Shown piece after piece: positions 57,264 to 64,000 of a stretch of DNA of 64,000 nt (position 1 is the stretch's first letter; every line of letters starts with the position of its first letter). Both the position numbers and the translations under genes were made by a program. The notes beneath the pieces were generated by a model that was not told the origin of the DNA, did not search any database, and was given only the letters and a program-made list of their open reading frames with translations. Source of the stretch: Spinacia oleracea. Its lineage: Eukaryota; Streptophyta; Magnoliopsida; Caryophyllales; Amaranthaceae. Location: NCBI RefSeq assembly GCF_020520425.1, contig NC_079491.1, positions 30,743,449 through 30,807,448 on the forward strand. Direction: 5' to 3'.

Positions 57264-57989
57264 AACCACAACCCCTTTCTTTTTGGCAATTAAACTAGTT
57301 GGTATTTACATTACGGATCACATCTTCTGTTTTACCGGGCCAGGTAGGATATGATATAGAGAGCGGGACCCAAAATTGAGGTGAAGCATGCAGAATCTGT
57401 AACGTCGAATCATGTAGTTTTTGGGTGTTAATGAATTGTCATGAAAAATAAAATCTAAAAAAATTGGGTTCTGAAAACTTTAATAATTAAAAAACAGAGA
57501 TCAGATCTGATGAGGTCTGCCACTACAAACAGCAGCCCCCTCTCAAACATGAAACAGCATAGTCTAAAGTATATGCATATGTCACTGACATCCTTCTCTC
57601 TCTTTCCAACTCAATATACCGGCCAACTCACCATAATTATTTACAAATTATTTTCAACAATATTTTTATACATACTGTATCATAGACATATTTTTGCAAA
57701 CAATTTCTTTAAGTTAAAGAAAAATTTAATTAATTTGACGTTCACCAATTGATCATTGATCACACAGTTATGGTCACCATTTGTACAATTTGGTTAAAAA
57801 TAATCCCTTTGTCCCAAATTACTCGTTACACCTATCTTTGCACAAAGTTTTAGGTGATAAATGGTTATTTGGTTATCAATTGTTATTTTATTGAAAAAGT
57901 AGATGCGATAGGAATTAATGGGTATTTTTTTTTAATTGAATGAGAGAGGGTGTGGAGACAAAAAAAAATAACTAGGAAGAGAGACAATA
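57264..57989. other. Intergenic stretch
   Basis: AT-rich sequence with no supported gene or repeat structure. Confidence 0.5.
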
Positions 57990-57991
57990 TA

Positions 57992-58325
57992 CTCCCTCCG
58001 CCCCTTAATACTCGCGCCGGTTTGACCGGTACAGAGTTTAAGACATTTGGATTGACTTATTAATTTAATGGGTGTTAGTTGATAGTGGGGTAATTTTTTA
58101 ATGTAGATAGTGGGAAATGTGTAAGGGGTGGGAAGTGGTGAGTGGTAAGTGAGGGGTGTGAATTTTTAAATGATTTTTTTGTAGGAAGTAGGGGTGTAGG
58201 TGGGTTAGTAGGTAAGAGTGAGAAATAATATATATTAGTAAAAAAAAATTATTTATAGAAGCGGTGCAAGTGTTATGGGACGGTCCGAAAAAGAAAGCGA
58301 TGCGAGTATTAAAAGACGGATGGAG
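57992..58325. mobile_element. Stowaway-type MITE (334 bp)
   Basis: Ends CTCCCTCCGCCCCTTAATACTCG and CGAGTATTAAAAGACGGATGGAG, TA on both sides (57990-57991, 58326-58327). The interior matches the MITE in the ML gene intron (TTTGACCGGTACAGAGTTTA), so both belong to one family. Confidence 0.92.
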
Positions 58326-58495
58326 TAATAATTATGGGGTCATTCATAATCTAGAAGACGGACAAAAATAAAAGTGTAATAAGTAATGTGGGACGGATGA
58401 AGTATACTTTTATGTTTGGTAGGTATGGAGACGGTTTTACAAGTCCACAATCCTAAAAGGGTCAACTCGGATCGCACTTTAAGAGTGGGGATATA

Positions 58496-58751
58496 CTCCC
58501 TCTGTCCCGGAATACTCGCAACGTTTTGACTGGACACGCTTGCCAATGCACAACTTTGACCACATATATCTTTAACTACATATTATAAAAACTTATAAAA
58601 TACTAATTTTTGAAATGCATATTAAGATGAAGCCAACAATATATTATATACTAACATTTGTTTCATATACTTGAAATAAAATAGGGTCAAAGTGAATTAT
58701 GTGAATAGTGCAAAAAATCAAACCGTTTCGAGTATTCCGGGACAGAGGGAA
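58496..58751. mobile_element. Stowaway-type MITE (256 bp), second subfamily
   Basis: Ends CTCCCTCTGTCCCGGAATACTCG and CGAGTATTCCGGGACAGAGGGAA, flanked by TA (58494-58495, 58752-58753). The TIR is shared with the other MITEs, but the interior (TTTGACCACATATATC, ACTAACATTTGTTTC) is different. Confidence 0.92.
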
Positions 58752-58753
58752 TA

Positions 58754-59287
58754 GTCGATTTCTTTATACTGATATACTGGTGTATGTATTCAAAGTTTGG
58801 AACCTCTAGTGCGTATATATAGCACAGTGTAGGAAATCCGTTCCCTTAATTCACATAAAATAAGGTATATTATGCTTAATTTGATGCTAAACAAAAGTAT
58901 GCAAAAAGTGTGTTATCAACTTTTGAGTATTCATCTTTGATTGAAACCTGACCAGTGTATGACTTACGAAATGAAGTGTACTTTAGCTTTTGAGGAATGT
59001 ACCCTAATCAAATTAAGGTTGAGTAATGATGTTTTCCATATCTCGTCCGCGAAATATGGGTACCTTTTTTTTCTTTCTCGTCTTTCAAACAAGTTAATTC
59101 ATTTCACATAAAATAAGATTAGATTAATGATGAATCATTTACGTGTTCTGCAAATCACCAAGTAAAATGTTTGTATCATTACCCATTATTTGCTTTTAAT
59201 TTGGGTTAGTGACGACATCATTAAAGGTTCAGTGGGTTTAACTAATGATGTCGCCCTAACGCCCTAGTGACATCATTAGGAAAAAAT
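58754..59287. other. Intergenic stretch before the LINE
   Basis: No gene seen. The word ATGATGTCGCCCTAACGCC and an inverted GACATCATTA phrase (about 59210-59280) lie at the 5' edge of the LINE. Confidence 0.45.
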
Positions 59288-60782
59288 ATGCCATATAGCT
59301 TGCTCACCAAAGATGAAGTCGCTGGGGCGTTAAAACAAATGCACCCCTCAAAAGCACCCGAGCCTGATGGTATGTCTGCTTTCTTTTATAAGAAATTATA
59401 GGGGATTGTGGGGGAGAATGTAGGTAATTATGTGCTTGATATTTTGAATAATGGGTCTGATATAAACTCGATTAACCATACACATTGTGCTAATTCCAAA
59501 AAAGAAACAATGTCAATCTACCAAAGACTGTCGGCTTATTAGTTTGTGCAACGTCCTCTACAAATTAGCTTGTATCAAAGGTACTCTCCAATAGGTTGAA
59601 AATTGTGTTGCCAAGTGTGATAAGTGAGACCCGAAGCGCCTTCGTGCCAGGATGGTTGATCACGGATAACGTCCTAGTAGCATATGAAATGTTCCACTAC
59701 CTTCACAAGAAGAAGACGGGAGAACGAGGGTATATGGTGATGAAGTTGGACATGAGTAAAGCATATGGCCGGGTGGAGTGGGGATTTCTGGAAGGGATGA
59801 TGTTGAAATTGGGTTTCGAGTTGGGGTTTGTAACATTAATCATGCACTGCCTAGCCTCTGTCTCTTACTCCATTCTCTATAATGGCTTCCCTTCGGCAAG
59901 GTTCAAACCTAGTAGGGGCCTCCGCCAAGGCGGCCCAATCTCACCCTTTCTCTTCTTGATTTGTGCAGAAAGCTTAACTGCACTCCTACGTGACGCTGAA
60001 GCTCGAAAATAAATCCACAAAGTGAAAATGGGCAGGAATGTTGCTCCCCTCTCTCACTTATTCTTTGTCGACGATAGCTTGGTATTCACAAGAGCTAATG
60101 ATATAGAAGCGGAAGATATTCTTGATATCCTTGAATCATATGAACTTGCCTCGGGTCAGAAGATAAACTTGGAGAAATTGGAGGTTTCTTTTAGTCGTGA
60201 TGTAAGCACTAATTTGCAGAATATGCATCAATCGAGGTTGACATTTGCGGCCGTGGAAGGACACGATAGATATCTTGGATTACCCACATATATGGGTAGG
60301 TCTAAGAAAATAGTTTTCCAGATGATCGAGGACCGAGTATGGAAGAAGATTAAAGGGTGGAAAGAGAGATTTCTATAGCGGGCGAAAGGGAAGTCCTTCT
60401 GAAATCAATTGCACAAGTCATTCCCTCTTATGCAATGCAATGTTTTAAAATCCTGGATTCCATTCTAGACAACATTGCCTCAATGTGTAGAAGTTTCTGG
60501 TGGGGAAAGCAAGGAAGTGAGAGGAAACTAGCGCGCGATAATCATTTGGGACAAACGATGTCAGTCGAAGGAAGCAGGTGGTGTTAGCCTAAGGAATGTG
60601 AGGGCCTTTAACACATCCCTGCTAGCAAAACAATGTTGGAGGCTTGTTCAGTACCCTAACTCCTTGGCAGCAAATGTTCTGAAAGGAAAATACTTCCCTC
60701 TAGAATCAACTTTTGGGAAGCAAAAGTCCCCCCCAAACGCGAGCTATACGTGGAGATCTATAATGTCAGCGAGGGAAGAACT
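59288..60782 (+). pseudogene. L1-type LINE reverse transcriptase, decayed and interrupted
   Basis: RT motifs run in order over several frames: QMHPSKAPEPDGMSAFFYKK (about 59340); ETRSAFVPGWLITDN and VMKLDMSKAYGRVEW (59596-60012); GLRQGGPISPFLFLICAESL; HLFFVDDSLVFTRAND with the FVDD catalytic pair (60022-60378); GHDRYLGLPTYMGRS; then the thumb/connection region (60357-60782: SYAMQCFKI, FWWGKQGSE, LLAKQCWRLVQYP). TAG at about 59399, TAA at 60010-60012 and at least three frameshifts kill it. It lacks the endonuclease part and ends abruptly at the family A LTR. Confidence 0.88.
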
Positions 60783-61552
60783 TGAAGGAAATAATGCCCT
60801 TGGTCCAAGTATGCATTCTATGATAAGTCTAATAAATGCGGTTCAGTATTAATTAACAAGTTAATAATTCAGTGAGATCAAGTGAGCTGAATGCCTAGCT
60901 AGAGGCCGCTTCAGTTCAAGTGGAATTAATGATATTAATCCACAGCTTACTCTTGACTGAACCCGTAGGGTCACACAAATAGTACGTAAACGGATCAAGT
61001 ATTTAATAGCATTAAATACTCCATCTATGAATATTCGGAACCGACGGATCTTGGTTTCAGTGGGAGCTAAGATCGTCACAGGCAAGGAATGAATACTCCG
61101 GAAACGATGATATTGCCGGAAACGGAAATATGGATCGTATCGGAAATATAAATATTATCCAAGTCGTAGATGTTCCCGGAAACGGAAACATGGTACGTGT
61201 CGGAAAATATTATCGGAAATGGAAATATTGCCAGAATCGGAAATATTGCCGGAAACGGAAATATTGTCAGAATCGGAAATATTACCGGAATCGGAAAATA
61301 ATTCCGGAAACGGAAATATTAAATATTTGTTCGAAACGGAAATTAATTCCGGAATCGGAAATATTAAATATTGTTCGTATCGGAAATGAATTCCGGAATC
61401 GGAAAATTTAATCGGAAGCGCATCGTACGAATAAGCATCGGACGAGGCCTGCCGGACGAGGCCCAGCACGAAGCCAGGCCATCGCCCAGCAAGCCAAGCG
61501 CGCCGCACAAACAACAACGCCAGGCCCAACGCAAGGCCAGGCCCAGCAGGCT

Positions 61553-61640
61553 GCGCGCAGCGCGCAGCGCGCACAGCACGCGCAGCGCGCAGCGCGCACA
61601 GCGCGCACAGCACGCGCAGCGCGCGCGGGCGCTGAGTGGG
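61553..61640. repeat. GCGCAGCGCGC microsatellite in copy 3 LTR
   Basis: A run of GCGCAGCGCGCAG and GCACAGCACGC words of about 85 bp. It is not present in the LTRs of copies 1 and 2, where the same place holds GGCCCAGC-type words. It accounts for overlapping alanine/arginine frames on both strands. Confidence 0.8.
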
Positions 61641-61854
61641 CTGCTGCTCGCGCGCACGCATGGGGCCCATCGTGGCTGCCGTGCGTGTGTGTGCAAGTGT
61701 TTGTGTTCGTGCACGTTTCCTAAAACATGCAGAGTTCGGTTAATGATTAAATTCCTAATTCTATTTGATAAATTAATTAAATTAGAGTTCTTGTAGGATT
61801 CTAGGTTTAATTAATTTGTATCTGAATAGGATTTCGATTCCCTTTCCATACCGC

Positions 61855-61862
61855 TATAAATA
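61855..61862 (+). promoter_or_regulatory. LTR TATA box, copy 3
   Basis: TATAAATA in CCGCTATAAATATGAGG, at the place conserved in the other family A LTRs. Confidence 0.6.
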
Positions 61863-62219
61863 TGAGGCTAGGGCTCACAATTTATAACACAAGTTTCAAA
61901 GTATTCAAAGTGAGTTTTGAGAGAAAAATTCAGTCACACATTTGCCTATAAAGTGCCGAAAATAATAGTACCTTAAGGGCGATTCTAGTTGGTCAATCTT
62001 AAGGCGGATCCGGACGTGCTGTGGACTATCTACGGAGGGACGACACTTGGAGTCCTAAAGACTTGTTCTTGTTCGGTTCGGGCGCAGCTAGGGAAGGCAC
62101 GCAACAAAGAGTATGCATCTAATCTATGCTAAATGATTATGTGTAAATAATATGTTTTCCTGGGTTTATGGTTTTTTCCGCATGATTTATGAATTGTCAT
62201 ATGTATCAAAGCCTAACAG

Positions 62220-62233
62220 TGGTATCACGAGCC
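62220..62233 (+). other. Primer binding site, copy 3
   Basis: TGGTATCACGAGCC, identical to copies 1 and 2 including the extra C. Confidence 0.82.
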
Positions 62234-62944
62234 CCTTATTATTTTCATAATCTATATTGCATAAACATGGTTAAATATTACAAATTTGCAAGAATTAAAA
62301 GGGGTGATTAATTTTCGTAATTGTTAATTAATTGCAAATTGCGTTTATTTAATTATACGTACGCAGTTTTTCGGCAGTTTCTTCGTTACTCATCCGAATT
62401 GAGTGATTTTTGTGTCAATTCCGCATGTAAAAGGCATTCTAAAATTTTGACAAAAATAGTGTTTTTCTGCCGAACCCAGAATTCTCAAATTCGAAGCCTA
62501 ACTATGACTTTTCGAAGGTTTTAGTTTTTCGAATGCAAAATTTCGTAAATTTAAGATGTTAAATTAAATATTTGCGATTCTTGTTGATAAATCTTGAATT
62601 TTTGATTGACCTACTGCATATGTTTAACAAGTTTGAATGCCTAGTCTTGTTAATTATGCAATCTAATTTGTAATTATGATTAATTTGTTGAAAATTAGAA
62701 TAATTTAGAATTAACTTGATTTTCATAATTAATTGTAATTTAATTAGAAGCCTATGATTAAAAACCACCATAAAAATTGTAAATTTATGATAAATTTTAA
62801 ATTTTTATGACCTAGACTTGAATCCATAACAATCGGAAATCAATTGGATAATAAATTTTCGATTTTTCGCCCTAAAATTATGAAATTAATATTATTTATT
62901 AATTTGTCATTAATTTTAAATATAAATTTTAAATTTTTATGCGA

Positions 62945-63590
62945 TTCGTTCATATAACTTGCACGCACGAAGCAATGGACGCTTCGTGTTACCCTTAAGG
63001 GGTGTTGTATAATGCGGGCATGCGACGACGAGCAAGGGAGCTCGTCGCCCATGCGGCACGAATGCAATGAGCAAGGGCGTAGTGCACGAGCACAAGGCAG
63101 CAGCCCTGCCTTGTGTCGTGTGCCACGACCAATGGACGAATGGGCATGGGCGTAGGGCGAGCCAAGGCAGTCGCGTGTGGGCAGCAAGCGAGCTGCGCCA
63201 CAACGCGCGCTGCCTCGCACAAGAGCGCGCAGCCTCGCGCGCAGCGAGCGCAAGCTCGCGTGCCACGAGCGCTGCGCCTAGCATTGCTCGCGCGCACATC
63301 GAGCGATGTCGCCCGCCCAGCGAGCGATGTCGCGCGCCCAGCGAGCGATGGCTCGCGCGCCCAGCGAGCGATGTCGCGCGCCCAGCGAGCGATGTCGCGC
63401 GCGCACTGCGAGCGATAGCCCGCGTGCGATGAGCGCTGGCGCGCGCAGCGAGCACCAATGCGTGCGGAGGCTTGCGATAGGGATGCAGCAGCTATGCGAC
63501 GAGCGCATGGGCTGCGCGCGCATGGCCAGCGATGGCTGTGTGCGTGCGGCCCATGGGCGTGCTACGCGTAGGGTGTTTGCGTTACGATTA
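62945..63590 (+). repeat. GC-rich leader island, copy 3
   Basis: About 645 bp, the longest of the three islands. The 5' edge keeps the CCCTTAAGGG palindrome (62992-63001) and the CGACGAGC/GCTCGTCG stem with AAGGGA loop (63026-63047). The interior has expanded by tandem repeats (63300-63409), and the distal edge is unlike that of copies 1 and 2. Confidence 0.7.
63300..63409. repeat. 21-23 bp tandem repeat in copy 3 leader
   Basis: About five units of CGAGCGATGTCGCGCGCCCA plus G with small changes. The array is absent from copy 1; copy 2 has only scattered GCGAGCGATG words (about 13025-13065). Confidence 0.88.
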
Positions 63591-64000
63591 GATCGTTTTG
63601 AATGTTTAATTTGAAAATTTCAGTTCACGTAATTTTAATTAATTTAAAATTAATAATTTAAATTATTTTCTTGGATTTTAATTTTGAATATTATAATTAT
63701 AATAAATGTTATTTATTCTAATTATTTTACTAAAATTAAAATCATGAATTAATTTAAATGCGACTGAAATTAAATTAAACTTTTTGGATTCAATTATAAA
63801 TTTATATGAGCTTTAAATTTTAATTAAATTTGTATGTTTCCGGTTAGACTAGAAATACATTTTTATGTTTAAAATTGGTAAAGCATATGAATTTATTGGT
63901 TTAAGTGGGAGCGCTTTTTAGTCATAAACTCTTGATTAGGTCTACAAATCCTTAAGGTTAAAACAACTTGATTAGAATTAATAAGGACTGAATAATTGGT

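Larger units (their letters stand above)
60783..62218 (+). repeat. 5' LTR of family A copy 3
   Basis: 1,436 bp, starting TGAAGGAAATAATGCC and ending GCCTAACA. It has U3 GGAAATATT-type repeats (about 61090-61400), a GC-rich block with a GCGCAGCGCGCAG microsatellite (about 61430-61690) and a TATA box at 61855-61862. Confidence 0.92.
60783..64000 (+). mobile_element. Family A LTR retroelement, copy 3 (5' part; runs off the window)
   Basis: Inserted in the LINE; the preceding five bases are GAACT, but the matching right duplication is outside the window. It has the 5' LTR (60783-62218), primer site (62220-62233), leader with GC-rich island, and AT-rich leader reaching 64000. The window ends before gag would begin, by alignment to copy 2 (64000 corresponds to about 13660). 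LTR and leader are more diverged from copies 1 and 2 than those are from each other. Confidence 0.92.

Noticed and set aside
61155..61796. Frames of up to 171 codons in the copy 3 LTR
   Set aside because: Produced by the U3 repeat words and the GCGCAGC microsatellite. Matching frames in the other LTRs (6171-6981, 10783-11545, 19615-20419) have the same origin.
62840..63614. Many overlapping frames in copy 3
   Set aside because: GC-rich leader and tandem repeats; frames exist on both strands at once.

Overview
The window is nuclear DNA of a flowering plant, most likely a eudicot. The evidence is plant-type split genes with GT..AG introns, Ty1/copia retroelements primed by initiator tRNA-Met, plant L1-type LINE fragments, and Stowaway-type MITEs flanked by TA. 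The species cannot be read from the sequence; a Caryophyllales genome is only a guess. No rRNA, tRNA, CRISPR array or prokaryotic feature was seen.

Layout. Positions 1-7051 hold a minus-strand LTR retroelement (family A, copy 1) with an almost completely eroded coding region, inserted in a minus-strand LINE remnant (7052-7335). Positions 9428-24290 hold a second copia element (family B), split in its protease/GAG-pre-integrase region by a complete 10.2 kb family A element (copy 2, 10705-20908) with a perfect GACAG target duplication. Family B ends about 200 bp before the start codon of an ML-domain (MD-2/NPC2-like) secreted lipid-binding protein gene (24488-27330, four exons). From 28.2 to 33 kb lies a probable but unidentified minus-strand split gene; only its first four exons (32827-31197) could be joined in phase. 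Next is a minus-strand methyl-CpG-binding-domain gene of the MBD10/MBD11 type (40682-33411, three exons). Its 6.3 kb first intron is swollen by nested terminal-inverted-repeat elements and an 830 bp heptamer array. Positions 40.9-45.2 kb are intergenic, with a 0.6 kb direct duplication, two LINE-derived RNase H remnants and a MITE. A complete 13-exon deubiquitinase gene (UBP8-like, 45580-55231, predicted 886 aa) follows. Positions 55.2-60.8 kb carry a 28 bp tandem repeat, an AGCTCG-rich TIR element, two Stowaway MITEs and a decayed LINE. That LINE is cut at 60783 by a third family A element (copy 3), which runs off the window.

The host genes look intact and functionally independent: a secreted lipid-binding protein, a chromatin protein and a ubiquitin protease. 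The accessory signal is family A. Three copies share an LTR with a U3 of 18 bp GGAAATATT-type repeats, a PBS with one extra base, and a GC-rich variable leader that begins with conserved palindromes. Yet the two copies whose coding region lies in the window are defective, which suggests mobilisation in trans.
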